From Nocardiopsis alborubida (lineage in GTDB: Bacteria > Actinomycetota > Actinomycetes > Streptosporangiales > Streptosporangiaceae): a DNA stretch of 64,000 nt. The stretch lies in the NCBI RefSeq assembly GCF_012396365.1, contig NZ_JAAXPG010000020.1, positions 62,001 through 126,000 of the forward strand. The letters run 5' to 3'. Both the position numbers and the translations under genes were made by a program. The notes under the pieces are model-generated. The model was not told the DNA's origin. It saw only the letters and a list, made by a program, of their open reading frames with translations, and did not search any database. This document shows, in pieces, positions 33,958 through 43,800 of the stretch (positions are counted from its first letter, which is position 1; each line of letters begins with the position of its first letter).

Positions 33958-34560
33958 ATGACCTCGCCCCAGCCGCCCTACGGCCCGCCGCCACCGCCCG
34001 CCAACCCGGGCATGTCCACCGGGAAGAAGATCGGACTCGGCTGCGGCGGATGCCTCGGCGTCCTCCTCTTCCTGCTTCTGCTCGGCGGGTGCATGGCCGC
34101 GCTGAGCGGGGACGACCTCGACAGCGGGGCCCCGGAGCCCGCCGCCACCCAGGAGGAGGCGGGTGGCGAGGAGGCCGGGGAGGCCGCCGAGGAGACCGCT
34201 GCCGAGGAACCGGCCGCGGAGGAGCAGGACGTCGTCCTGACGGCGGAGGTCACCGAGTTCACGCCGAGCATCCTCCACGACGGCGGCGACTTCACGAGTG
34301 TGTACGTCACCGTCGAGAACAACAGCGATGAGAACGTCGACGTCAACCCGCTCTACTTCGCGCTCGTCGCCGACGACGGCACCAAGCACGACACCTCGGG
34401 CGGGCTGGGCGAGGACGAGAACCAGATCGACACCCTGACCCTGAGCCCCGGCCAGCGGGCGGAGGGCGTGGTCACCGCCGAGGGGGCCTTCACCCCCGCC
34501 AGCGTGGAGTTCGGCGGACCCCTCGGTCTGGGTGAGACCTACACCGCCGAGGTGGGGTAG
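33958..34560 (+). CDS. DUF4352-like membrane-anchored protein
   Basis: A 200-residue protein. A Pro-rich cytoplasmic N-terminus is followed by a hydrophobic segment, KKIGLGCGGCLGVLLFLLLL (residues 22-41), ending in GGC, so it is either a lipoprotein or a single-pass protein. A very acidic Glu/Ala linker follows, then an Ig-like domain (VVLTAEVTEFTPSI, SVYVTVENNSDENVDVNPLY, LTLSPGQRAEGVV) of the telomeric-repeat-binding/DUF4352 type common in actinobacterial exported proteins. Function unknown. ATG with GGAGC upstream. Confidence 0.8.
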   Translation: MTSPQPPYGPPPPPANPGMSTGKKIGLGCGGCLGVLLFLLLLGGCMAALSGDDLDSGAPEPAATQEEAGGEEAGEAAEETAAEEPAAEEQDVVLTAEVTEFTPSILHDGGDFTSVYVTVENNSDENVDVNPLYFALVADDGTKHDTSGGLGEDENQIDTLTLSPGQRAEGVVTAEGAFTPASVEFGGPLGLGETYTAEVG

Positions 34561-34588
34561 CGGACGGCCCGGACGGGGGCCGTCTCCA

Positions 34589-34633
34589 GCGGACCGCCGG
34601 TCGGAGAGCGAGTGGAACCGACCGGCGGTCCGC
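34589..34633. terminator. 16-bp-arm bidirectional terminator
   Basis: GCGGACCGCCGGTCGG and CCGACCGGCGGTCCGC are perfectly complementary across a 13-nt loop, between the convergent DUF4352-like gene and the end of the GTPase-cluster operon. Confidence 0.85.
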
Positions 34634-34655
34634 GCCTTTCCGTGCGCGGTGCGGC

Positions 34656-36305
34656 TCAGCGCAGCAGGTTCGCCGCCAGCAGGAGCACGAGCAGCAGCGC
34701 CAGTCCCGCCGCGAAGACCAGGACCACCTCCGTGCGCAGCTCCATCCTCCTCGGGTAGCCCCGGACCACGAGGTGCTGGCTGAAGGAGGGCTGGTACTGC
34801 CGGACGAGCCGGGTGGCGATGGCGGCGATCCGGTGCGGGTCGTGCTCGCGGCCCAGTGCGTCCAGGAGGTCCTGGACCTGGGCTTCGGAGGGGACGTCCG
34901 GCGGGGGGAAGACTCCGCGGGCGTCCACGGCGGCGTCCACGGCATACCCGTCCGGAGGCGCTGCCCGCAAGCCCGGTCGGGGGTGCTGCCCGGGAGCCGA
35001 CCAGGGGCGCTGGTCGGGGGAGCGGTGCCGCGCGGCCTCCCGGGAACGTTCCCCGGTCCCGGTTCCGGTGCGCCCCGGACGGTCGGCGGCGTTCGGCGGG
35101 GCGGCCCCAAACGCACCGCGTTCCGGTTCGCCGTCCAGGCCTGAGAGCGGATGCGCCAAGGGGTCGTCCGTCCGTGCGGTGTCCGCCGCGGCGGGCGCCG
35201 CCTCGGAATCCTCCGCCCGGATGCCGGAGCCCCCGTCACCGGCCGTTCCCGGAACGTCCTCCTCGGCAGCGGCCCTCCCCGACCCGACCGTCCAGGCGCG
35301 GGCGGCCCCGGGCCCGGCTCCCAAGGGCGCGGACGGCGCGGGTACGCGGGTTCGCGCCGCCGGTCGGGCCCGTCGGGCCAGGTACTCGATGACCTCGCCG
35401 TGGTCGGCGGCGTCGAGGCTGCGGAGTTCCCTCCCGAGCTCGCCGAGACTTCCGTCGCCCGCGCCCAGCAGGGTGACGAGCCACCGGGCGACCTCGTGGT
35501 ACACGGTGTCCTGCTCGGGCGCCAGGACGTCCAGGAGCACCGGGGGCTCGGCCTGGGCGCGCGGGGGCGCGGTCCGGAAGGCGATGCGCGGTCGCTCGGA
35601 GGGGGTGCCGCGCCTCACCGGCCAGGGCTCGTGGGTGGCGAAGGACCAGCCGACCCCCTCGTACTGGGGACTCTCCTCGGTGCCGACCACGTCGAGCAGG
35701 GCCTGGTACAGGCCCCACAGCAGCAGCAGCCGTTCCCGCTCCTCCGGCAACGGACCGAAGTCGGGTGCGAGGAGGTCCACGGGCCCGGTCGGGACCCGCA
35801 GCACCTCCGCGACCAGGTTGACCAGCCCTGGCTGCGAGGCCGCGTCCAGGTTCAGCCGCCGTACGGCGGCCTCTCCGACCCTGGACGGGACGAAGGGTCC
35901 GACGGTGGCCCAACCAGGAGGGGTGGTCCCCGGTTCCTCCAACCAGGCGTGCAGGTCCGGCCACACGCCCAGGGCGGCCAGGAGCGCACGGGGCGCGTTC
36001 AGCTGGGCGCCGACCAGAGCCTGAGCCCTGCTGCCGCGGCCGTCCAGGGAGTTCTCCTCGGGCGTGCGGCGCAGCAGCGCCCCCTGGCCGTCCGCGAACC
36101 TGCGGTACCAGTAGCTGGGTGCGACGTGCCCGTGCGGGAACTCCGGAGCGACCACCCGGCCGAGCCGACCCCGCCAGGTGGTCACCCGGGTGTAGTCCTG
36201 TTCGGGAAAGGAGGTCCCGTCGGGGCCCAGTCCCTGGCCCGTCAGACCGCTGTCCTGGAAGCCGAAGGAGATCCGGTGCAGGACCTCGTCGGAGTTCTCC
36301 GCCAT
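34656..36305 (-). CDS. GTPase-associated protein 1-like, tail-anchored (conflict system)
   Basis: A 549-residue protein. The N-terminal 300 residues are globular and begin VLHRISFGFQDSGLTGQGLG. A long disordered Pro/Ala/acidic region follows (about 310-460), then a short helical domain, and a single C-terminal membrane helix (LVFAAGLALLLVLLLAANLL) that tail-anchors it in the membrane. Its place directly after a TRAFAC-type GTPase (the GTPase TGA and this ATG are one base apart) and its overall plan match the GTPase-associated protein 1 family described for GTPase-centred conflict systems. Sequence similarity is only partial, so the assignment rests mainly on context. Last gene of the six-gene operon. 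Confidence 0.6.
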   Translation of the reverse strand: MAENSDEVLHRISFGFQDSGLTGQGLGPDGTSFPEQDYTRVTTWRGRLGRVVAPEFPHGHVAPSYWYRRFADGQGALLRRTPEENSLDGRGSRAQALVGAQLNAPRALLAALGVWPDLHAWLEEPGTTPPGWATVGPFVPSRVGEAAVRRLNLDAASQPGLVNLVAEVLRVPTGPVDLLAPDFGPLPEERERLLLLWGLYQALLDVVGTEESPQYEGVGWSFATHEPWPVRRGTPSERPRIAFRTAPPRAQAEPPVLLDVLAPEQDTVYHEVARWLVTLLGAGDGSLGELGRELRSLDAADHGEVIEYLARRARPAARTRVPAPSAPLGAGPGAARAWTVGSGRAAAEEDVPGTAGDGGSGIRAEDSEAAPAAADTARTDDPLAHPLSGLDGEPERGAFGAAPPNAADRPGRTGTGTGERSREAARHRSPDQRPWSAPGQHPRPGLRAAPPDGYAVDAAVDARGVFPPPDVPSEAQVQDLLDALGREHDPHRIAAIATRLVRQYQPSFSQHLVVRGYPRRMELRTEVVLVFAAGLALLLVLLLAANLLR

Positions 36306-36306
36306 G

Positions 36307-37356
36307 TCAGCGGCCCACCTTCCGCGCCCCGGGGGTCCCCAGCACCCCGGTGGCGGCCATCAGGGTGAGGAAGGGCTGGAGGGCGCGCTGGGGGCGCACC
36401 GGCCGCTCGTACCTCTTACGGTCGGGGTAGCGGTTCCCGCCGGTCGCGGAGGCCACGTGGATGGCCGCCCGGCCGAACTCGCGCCAGGGGCGTAGATAGG
36501 TCTCCCCCTTGTCGTACTGGCTGATGAAGGCGTAGAGGTCGCCGGTCTCGGCCTCGACCCGGCCCGGGTCGGGGGCGCGCACGCCGTCGCGCAGCCACCG
36601 GTCCACGGGGTGCTCGAACCGGTACAGGTCCGCCTTGCCCATCACCAGCACCGCCGCCTTGTCCTGTTTGCCGCCGACCATGTCCAGCACGGTGGCGAAC
36701 GTGTTGTCGGGGCGGTCGTCCTCCATGTCGTCGGGGGAGAAGACGAAGAGGAAGCCGTCCACCGTGTCCAGGAAGGCCTGTTCGGAGGCGGTGCCCGTGG
36801 TCGCCAGGACCTCTCCGGAGACGTCGAAGAAGGCCACGGCCCTGGGCGGGGAGGAGGGCCTCCCGAGGTCGCTGACCATCAGGCCGACCTCGAAGTCCCA
36901 CACGTCCTGGCTGGTGCGGGCGAGCATCTCGTCGCGGTCCAGCAGGGGGCGGACCTTGGTGTTGGTGAACTGCTCGTACCCGCGCACGTCCAGGGGCGAG
37001 ACGGACAGGTCGAACTGCTCCAGGCCCTGGTTCTGGATCGAGCCGATCATCGCCGCGAGCAGGTGGGTCTTGCCCGACCGGGGCGCGCCGACCAGGGCGA
37101 TCACCACCGGATCGCTGTCCGCGCTGACGTACTGGTAGGGGAGGTGGTGCTCGGGGAACTCCCCCACGTGGTTGGGGCACCGCACCTGGGCGTGGAGCAG
37201 GAGCCTGCGCCTCTGCTCCGGCGTGGCGTCGGACGGAACGTCCAGTTTCCGGTGCTCGCCGTCCTTCCACAGCCACAGTTCGCCGTGGTCCAGGACCACC
37301 CGGCTCAGGCACACCGGGCAGCGCACCCCCGTGGGTGCGGTGTCGGTTTCGCTCAT
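36307..37356 (-). CDS. zinc-ribbon TRAFAC-type GTPase (DO-GTPase-like)
   Basis: A 349-residue P-loop protein. An N-terminal zinc ribbon is formed by CPVC (residues 13-16) and CPNH (60-63). Walker A is GAPRSGKT (90-97). A switch II-like FFDVSGEV lies at 177-183, after a hydrophobic strand, and a base-recognition-like VMGKADLY at 239-245. This layout fits the 'double-GTPase' TRAFAC families of bacterial conflict systems better than classical Ras-like GTPases. It probably binds GTP and switches the neighbouring membrane proteins. I chose the ATG at 37356; the upstream open frame is Arg-rich shadow of the next gene. It follows the pseudokinase gene by 34 bp. Confidence 0.8.
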   Translation of the reverse strand: MSETDTAPTGVRCPVCLSRVVLDHGELWLWKDGEHRKLDVPSDATPEQRRRLLLHAQVRCPNHVGEFPEHHLPYQYVSADSDPVVIALVGAPRSGKTHLLAAMIGSIQNQGLEQFDLSVSPLDVRGYEQFTNTKVRPLLDRDEMLARTSQDVWDFEVGLMVSDLGRPSSPPRAVAFFDVSGEVLATTGTASEQAFLDTVDGFLFVFSPDDMEDDRPDNTFATVLDMVGGKQDKAAVLVMGKADLYRFEHPVDRWLRDGVRAPDPGRVEAETGDLYAFISQYDKGETYLRPWREFGRAAIHVASATGGNRYPDRKRYERPVRPQRALQPFLTLMAATGVLGTPGARKVGR

Positions 37357-37390
37357 CGCGGGGACCGCCTCTCGATCAGGGATGCCGTTC

Positions 37391-38494
37391 TCACCCGAAG
37401 TAGGCGAACAGGGCCACGGCGGCGCCCACCAGCACCACCAGGAGCAGCACCAGTCCGCCCCAGCGGCTCGGGGACGGGGGTTCGTTCGACGGGACCGGCG
37501 CGGGTGGCGCGGGTTGGATCCTCTCCGACCCCGGCGGGGGGACCGTCGCGGTCGCCGTCCCGCGCTCGGGCGGGGGCTCGCCGGAGGCGGCCCGCTTGCG
37601 CGCACGGCCCTCCTCGAAGCGCGCACGGCCCGGTTTGAGGTGGGCGTCGATCCTGAGCCGGTAGGGGACCGCGCCCCCGGAGAACCGCTCCAGCAGGTCG
37701 TCGGCGCCGGGGCGCGCGTGCGCGTTCGTGGCGAAGACGTCCTGGAGGTCCGCGGCCAGTCCCGGGAAGGCGGCCAGGGGCAGCACCCCTCCGCTCTCCA
37801 CGTCGTGCCCGCTCAGGGCCTGGAACAGCACCAGGCCCGCGGACCAGACGTCGTCGCGGGGGTCGCAGGTCCCCGTGCCCAGCCGCTGCTCGTGGGAGGC
37901 CCAGGGTTCGCTGCCCACCGCCGCGCGGGGTGTGCCCGCCACGGTGGCGTGGGAGAAGCCGCACAGCTGCACGCTCTTGAGCTCGGTGTCCCAGCGCACG
38001 GTGCCGGGCCTGATGTCGCGGTGGACCACCTCGCAGGAGTGCAGCCAGCTCAGCGCCCGCAGCAGCCCCTCCCGGAAGGCGGACTGCTCCGCCTCGAAGA
38101 GCTGCCGCCGTCGCAGCAGCGAGCCCAGCGGTTCACCGCGGTAGGGCTCCAGCAGGGCGAAGGGCGTACCGGGGTCGTCGTGGTAGCCCACCAGCCTGCT
38201 CAGCTCCGCGGGAGGGGAGCCGTTGGCGATCCGGGCCAGCCGGACACCGGCGAGGATCTCGTTGTCCAGGGCGGCGAAGGCCCGCACCCGCTCCTGGGGC
38301 CGTTCCCGCTGCGTGGCGCGCACACGGATCCGCAGCAGTTCGCGCCCGCTCACCTCGTCGCGGACCAGGTCGCGTTCCAACAGCGGGTGCGTGCGCGGGT
38401 CCGGGGTCTCGGTCCGGATCCGCGACAGACGGCACGACACCTCCTCCCGGAGCGGGGTCAGGTAGACGCCGTCCGGGGAGCTGTTCTCGTTCAA
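37391..38494 (-). CDS. membrane-anchored protein kinase-like protein, probable pseudokinase
   Basis: A 367-residue kinase-fold protein. Recognisable: a hinge-like FALLEPYRGEPLGSLLRRRQ, a catalytic-loop HRDIRPGTV (158-166), subdomain IX-like DPRDDVWSAGLVLFQAL, then a disordered tail and a C-terminal membrane helix (WGGLVLLLVVLVGAAVALFA). Key residues are degenerate. There is no glycine-rich loop. The position expected for the ATP-binding Lys reads LLRIRVRA. The HRDxKxxN loop lacks Lys and Asn. The DFG motif is CGF (178-180). So it is probably a nucleotide-independent sensor or scaffold. Start: a TTG overlapping the previous TGA by four bases (TTGA); no ATG is nearby. Confidence 0.75.
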   Translation of the reverse strand: MNENSSPDGVYLTPLREEVSCRLSRIRTETPDPRTHPLLERDLVRDEVSGRELLRIRVRATQRERPQERVRAFAALDNEILAGVRLARIANGSPPAELSRLVGYHDDPGTPFALLEPYRGEPLGSLLRRRQLFEAEQSAFREGLLRALSWLHSCEVVHRDIRPGTVRWDTELKSVQLCGFSHATVAGTPRAAVGSEPWASHEQRLGTGTCDPRDDVWSAGLVLFQALSGHDVESGGVLPLAAFPGLAADLQDVFATNAHARPGADDLLERFSGGAVPYRLRIDAHLKPGRARFEEGRARKRAASGEPPPERGTATATVPPPGSERIQPAPPAPVPSNEPPSPSRWGGLVLLLVVLVGAAVALFAYFG

Positions 38495-40881
38495 CGGAAG
38501 TAGTCCTCCTCGAACGCGGAGGGCGGGGCGCCGACGTTCGCGGTGCCCGTCCCGTGTTCCTCCGTGTCCTCCGCGCACCGCCCGGGGCCGGACGGGGCGC
38601 CCGGGGACGCCCCGGTTCCGTTCGCGCCGTCGGGCTCCTCGGAGCCGAACCACTGGGTGCGCACCACGCCCGGGCGCAGCGGCACCAGGCGCACCAGCCC
38701 CGCGAGCCTTCCTCCGTGCGTCCACACCGCGCTCTGCGCGGCCTCGGAGGCCGGGCCCGCGCCCGCGCGGTCGAGCTGCTCGCGCAGCGACCGCGGCGCG
38801 AAGCGGACCGTGCCGACCGCCGAGACCGTGTCGCTGAGCAGGTGCAGGTGCTTGGGGTCGCACAGTTGCAGCATGCGTCCTCCGGGTTCGGTGAGCAGGG
38901 AACGCATCGCCTGTTCCATGCCGGAGGCGCCGTAGACCCGCCGGGGCAGGCCGGAGTCGGCGAAGCGCGGCGGAGTGTGGGGGCTCATCCGCTCCAGGTG
39001 CGACCGGTACTCCTGCATCAGGTCGTCAGCCGTGCCGCGGGTGTGCTCGTAGGGGTCCTTGACCGGGCCTCCCGCCCGCAGCTCGTTCCACAGGTCCCCC
39101 ATGGCGGTGCGGGTCAGCGCCGCCATGTCCGAGCGCAGCACCGCCTCCAGCTCGGGCAGGGAGGGGCCCGCGGCGGTGCCGGCGGTGCCGACGGTTCCGG
39201 ACAGGGCGTCGGCGACCGCGCGCGCGGCACTGGCGGCGGCGCGCGCCGCGTCGGCGAGGTGGCGCCGCTGGGTGCCGGGGTACCACTCCTCCTGAGCCGC
39301 CTCGTTGACCAGGCTGGTCAGGGCCGAGGCGGCCGAACCCGCGCGTTCCAGGCCGATCTGGCTCCGCCAGCGGCGGGCCAGCCCCGCCCAGGTCCGCAGG
39401 AGCGCGTACGCGCCCAGCGCCGCGCCGGTCAGCAGGGCCGTCGCCAGCAGCAGCGGTTGGGGCAGCAGGGACAGGAGCAGGTCGAGCCGCAGAACGCCGC
39501 CCGCCCACATGCCCGTGAAGCCCCCCGCGAAGGCCGCCACCGCGTGCACCGCCAGGACCGGCAGCCCGGCGCCCGCCTCCGCGCCCCGGGCCGAACGCAG
39601 GCCCGCGGCGAGCGCCGCGACCCAGCCCAGCGCCAGGGCCGTGGCCCCGGCGAGCCCGAGCCAGCCGCCGGTCAGGGCCGGCAGCAGCGGGAGCAGGAAG
39701 GCCACGGGCAGCAGCCAGGAGAGCGGTCCGGGCAGGGGGAAGGGCGGCGGGGAGCTCAGCGAGGAGACCAGGTGGTCGGGGGCGGCCTGCTGGACCCGGG
39801 GCAGGGCGGAGGCGCTTCCCCGGGGTGAGAGGCGTTCGGCGATCCGGTCCAGGCCCGCGGCGACGCGGGTGACCGGCTCCCCCCGTTCCAGTTCGCCGTC
39901 CACCCGGCGGACCAGGGCCCCGACGGCCTCGTCGACCTCCTCCGGCCCCGGCGAGCGGCCGCCCAGTCCCGCGCGCGCGAGCTCGGAGGCCAGCTGGCCT
40001 CCGTTCAGGGAGCCCAGGCGGGAGAGCAGGGACGCGACGTGGTCGCGGTAGGACAGGAGCGCGCCGCCCACCTGGGACAGCTCCTCCTCGCGGACCCGGG
40101 CCGGGGAAGCGGGGGAGAACGCGCCGCCCAGACCCGAGACCGCGTCCAGCGCGCCCTCGGCGGCGGCCACGCGGTCGCGCAGGCGGTGTTCGTGCGCGGC
40201 CAGTTCCCCCGAGCCCGGGTGGCTGCTCCCGGGGGCCGCCCGGTGGGTGTCCTCCACCAGTTCCACCAGGATGCCCCCGCGCGCGCCGGTGCCCGTGGCG
40301 GGCGGCGGGGCCGGTGCCCCCGCGGCGTCGGTGAACCTGTGCACGGTCCGGGCCAGGGCCGCGGCGACGGCGCCGTCGCCGCCCTCGGGCCCGGTCCAGG
40401 ACAGGCCGGGCGAGGCGGCTGCCTCGGGCAGCTGGCGGCTGAGCTCGACGACGCGGTCGAAGACCTCGGCCTGGAGCAGGGCCTCGACCAGGCGCTCCAC
40501 CCCGGTCCGGGAGCCGGGGGCGGCCTCGGGGTGGGGGCGGGCCGTCCCGCGGGGGCGCAGACCCCAGTCCACCCCGGTCTCGTTGCTGACCCACAGGGTG
40601 GCCACGTCGCGTTCGGGGCCCAGCTGGCCGGGCCGCTCCAGGATCCGGTGCCCGCCGCCGCCGGACGGCGGGCCGCAGACCACGCACACCAGCGACCGGA
40701 TGCGCCCGCTGGTGAAGACCTCCAGGTAGGCGGGGCCGTGGTCTACCAGCAGGCCGGTCTCGTCCAGGACCAGGGCCCGGTCGGAGCCGGTGAGGGGGGT
40801 GCCCTCCCCGAACTCCCGCACGACCCGGCGCACGGCCTCGTCCGCGTCGGCGCCCCGCAGGTCGAGGTGGTGGACGCTCAT
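38491..40881 (-). CDS. large polytopic membrane protein of the GTPase/tubulin cluster
   Basis: A 796-residue protein with no recognised domain. Residues 1-370 are soluble. They begin MSVHHLDLRGADADEAVRRV and include a short Cys pair, VCVVCGPPSGGGG. Residues about 387-500 hold roughly four or five membrane helices (LSWLLPVAFLLPLLPALTGG, LALGWVAALAAGL, LLSLLPQPLLLATALLTGAA). Residues 500-796 are soluble and helical, ending in a low-complexity acidic tail. Its ATG overlaps the stop of the tubulin-like gene by four bases (ATGA). It probably forms the membrane platform of the cluster; this is inference from topology and gene order. Confidence 0.75.
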   Translation of the reverse strand: MSVHHLDLRGADADEAVRRVVREFGEGTPLTGSDRALVLDETGLLVDHGPAYLEVFTSGRIRSLVCVVCGPPSGGGGHRILERPGQLGPERDVATLWVSNETGVDWGLRPRGTARPHPEAAPGSRTGVERLVEALLQAEVFDRVVELSRQLPEAAASPGLSWTGPEGGDGAVAAALARTVHRFTDAAGAPAPPPATGTGARGGILVELVEDTHRAAPGSSHPGSGELAAHEHRLRDRVAAAEGALDAVSGLGGAFSPASPARVREEELSQVGGALLSYRDHVASLLSRLGSLNGGQLASELARAGLGGRSPGPEEVDEAVGALVRRVDGELERGEPVTRVAAGLDRIAERLSPRGSASALPRVQQAAPDHLVSSLSSPPPFPLPGPLSWLLPVAFLLPLLPALTGGWLGLAGATALALGWVAALAAGLRSARGAEAGAGLPVLAVHAVAAFAGGFTGMWAGGVLRLDLLLSLLPQPLLLATALLTGAALGAYALLRTWAGLARRWRSQIGLERAGSAASALTSLVNEAAQEEWYPGTQRRHLADAARAAASAARAVADALSGTVGTAGTAAGPSLPELEAVLRSDMAALTRTAMGDLWNELRAGGPVKDPYEHTRGTADDLMQEYRSHLERMSPHTPPRFADSGLPRRVYGASGMEQAMRSLLTEPGGRMLQLCDPKHLHLLSDTVSAVGTVRFAPRSLREQLDRAGAGPASEAAQSAVWTHGGRLAGLVRLVPLRPGVVRTQWFGSEEPDGANGTGASPGAPSGPGRCAEDTEEHGTGTANVGAPPSAFEEDYFR

Positions 40882-43800
40882 CGGAAGCTGTCACCGTCCT
40901 TGCCGTAGTACCCGACCTCGCGTTCCAGGGCGTTGAGGTTGGCGCTCAGCGGAGCCGCCACCCCCCGGAACTCCGTCTCCAGGGCGGCGGGCAGGGTGTT
41001 CTCCCAGAAGTCCTGGATCTGCAGGGCCCGGTTGCGGGAGTTGCCGCGCAGGTCCTCCAGCATGCGGTCCAGGCGTTCGACCTCCTTGTCGGCCAACTGG
41101 CACAGCGCCCGGTAGCTCGCGTGGGGTTCCACGGGCCTGCTCTCCACCCCCAGCGGCAGCTCCGCCATGAGCTGGGCGCAGAACTGGCCGGTGATGCCGT
41201 CCTCGCCGTTGAAGGCCCAGTGCTCGTAGGCCTGGAGCAGGCTGCCCCAGGAGGAGGTCCGTCCCAGCGGGGTCAGTCGCAGCGGCATGGTGACGCCGCC
41301 GCCGAGGGTGAAGCGGACCTCGTCGGGGGAGGTGGCGTCCCCGACCACGGTGGCCCGGCCGTTCCACAGGGCGTTGAGCAGCCGGTGCAGGATCTGGACG
41401 CGGTGCCGTTCGGTGGTGGCCAGGTAGCTGAAGTCGTAGCCCAGGCGCTGGCGCCAGAGCAGGTAGTCCTGTGGCTGCTGGTTGGTCAGCGCGTCGGACC
41501 ACAGGCGCATCACCTCCCTGACCTCGGGGACCTCGGTGATGCCCATGGAGCTGCGGAACAGCACCACGCTCAGGCTCTCCGCGCTGACCGCGCGGAACTC
41601 GTAGGTGTGCCCGCCGCCGCTGGGCAGGTTGACCGACTCCCGCAGGTACTGCTCGATCCGGGGGTTGGCGGCGGGGGAGTGGTAGGTGATCAGGACCTTG
41701 AGCGGGCCGTTGCCCTGGGGCACGTAGCCGACCGGCAGCAGTGCGGCCACCTGGGCGCGGAACTGGGACAGGTCCTCGTCGGCGACGCTGCCTCCGCCGC
41801 CCTGCTCGGCGGCCTGCGAGAGCAGGTCCGCCAGGCGGGGCAGCAGCGGGGACTGCGCCGGGCCCGTCTCCCGCAGGAAGCGCTTGATCGCGGACTTGAG
41901 GGTCTCCCTGAGGAAGCCCACCGCCTCGGCCGGGCCGCGGTCCAGACAGACGTCGTAGGCCGTGCGCCAGCCCTGGCCGCCCACGACCGCCTGGACCAGT
42001 TCGGCGTCGGTGGGGGACACGTGCAGGCGTCCGGCCTCGTGCAGGGAGCGCGCCAGGTGGTCACGGACCCGGACGAAGAAGGGTTCGAGGTCCCCGCCCG
42101 AAGGGGGCAGGAGGTAGGAGATGCCCGTGCGCGGGCGGTAGAGCTGCCGGGACAGCCGCTCGAAGCGGGCGCGGTCGGTGCGGGCGTGCTCGTCCAGCTG
42201 CTGGGTGAACACGGCCAGGTCGTTGCGCAGCTGGGTCGAGGTCCGGTTCCAGCGCGGGACCGTCGGAGCCCAGGACTCGCTCCAGACCACGCCGGTCTGC
42301 CAGTCGTACCACCGCTCCTGGTCCTGGCGTGCCTGGGCGGGCACCGGGTCGGTGTACCTGACCTTGATCACGCCGCCCAGACGGTCCCGCATCTGCGGTA
42401 TGGGCGGCGGCGCGGCCAGCCCCTCGGGGGGAGCGGGGGCGTTGCGGCGCTGTTGGAGGATGCCCAGGACGCCCAGCCGCCCCACCCTGTCGTTGTCGTG
42501 GGGGTCGCCCTCGATGACGCGCAGGGCGTGGAAGGGGTCCACCCTGCCCAGCAGCGCGCGCACGCCAGCCCGGTGGTCGAAGTTCTGGGCCATCTGGGGG
42601 ATCTCCTGGCCGAGCCTGGCACGCAGGGCGTGGAGGCTGCGCTTCATCGAGTCGCTGCGGTCGTAGAGAGCGGCGGCGATCGCGTCGGCGCCCGTGACCG
42701 GCTGCGGTTCGGCGAAGTCGGTGCCCGCACGGGCCAGGACCGGGTGGATGTTGGCCGCGGAGAAGAAGTCGTGGACCAGGCTCCCGGTCTGTTCGGCGCT
42801 GGTGTGCAGCGGGGCCTGCATGTCCTCGACCGCCGAGCGCAGCAGGCGGGAGCCGATGATGTCGGAGAGTTCGTCCACGGGGACGGTCATGGACGCGACC
42901 AGCGCGGTGGACACCCCGCGGTTGCCGATCCCCGTCTCGGCGGAGGACTCGCGGTCGGCCTGGGTGTTGATGAAGCTGTCCGCGAAGGACTGGTGGTTCT
43001 CCTGCTTGGCGGACTCGGCCTCGGCGCGCCGGTCCATGTCGGTGCTGGCGAGCGAGAGCATCAGGGAGACCACCGACCGGTGCAGGTCGTCGCGGTCGGT
43101 CCCGGTGGGGCGGCTGAACAGGAAGGCCGTCTGCACGGTCGAGGGCATGATCTGGACGCGGCCCTCCACCGGGTAGTAGACGGCCGTGTCGTCCCTGCGG
43201 CGGAGCCCGGGCCGGACCTCGTTGACCAGTTCCAGGGAGGCCTCGCGGCCGTTCTGGTCGTCGACCAGGCGGAACATGTCCAGCAGGGCGCGCCCGGCGT
43301 TGAGCTTGGCGTTGCGTCCGCCGCCGAAGCCCTCGTCGAAGGCCGAGGGCATCAGGACCAGCGGGTAGATCTTCACACGCAGCCCCGAGCGCTGGAAGGT
43401 GTGCGCGATCAGGTGCAGGTAGTCGTAGAAGATCCCGGTCCCGGTGCCCCCGGCCACGGAGAAGGAGACGAAGACGTCGCAGGACCTGGGCAGCGTGCCG
43501 CCCAGCGCGGCCAGGTCGCCCGCCGAGGTGGCGATGCGGTTGATGGCCTCGTGCAGCGGAGCCACCGCCGGGCCGGTCCCGGTGCGGAAGGTCTCGAACA
43601 GCGCCGCCCGCCCCACGGTGGGGAACTGTCCGGCGCCCTTGTCCAGCGGGGCCACCCGGGGCTCGCCGACCGCGGGCGGTAGCCAGTGGTCCACCGACTC
43701 GCTGGCGCTCAGGCGCAGGCTGCGCGCGGCCTCGGGGTAGGTGTGCACCTCCGGGACCAGGTCGCGGACGTAGTGGGCGGTGCGCTCGGCGGCGGCGTGG

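Noticed and set aside
33409-34389. A leftward frame with Ala-Pro repeats across the CGGGTG array
   Set aside because: The repeat peptide arises from the hexamer; the frame overlaps the clear DUF4352-like gene and has no ribosome site or domain.
41121-43682. An 850-codon open frame on the + strand opposite the tubulin-like gene
   Set aside because: It is a by-product of high GC in the third codon positions of the real gene; its translation is Val/Gly/Arg-rich without motifs.
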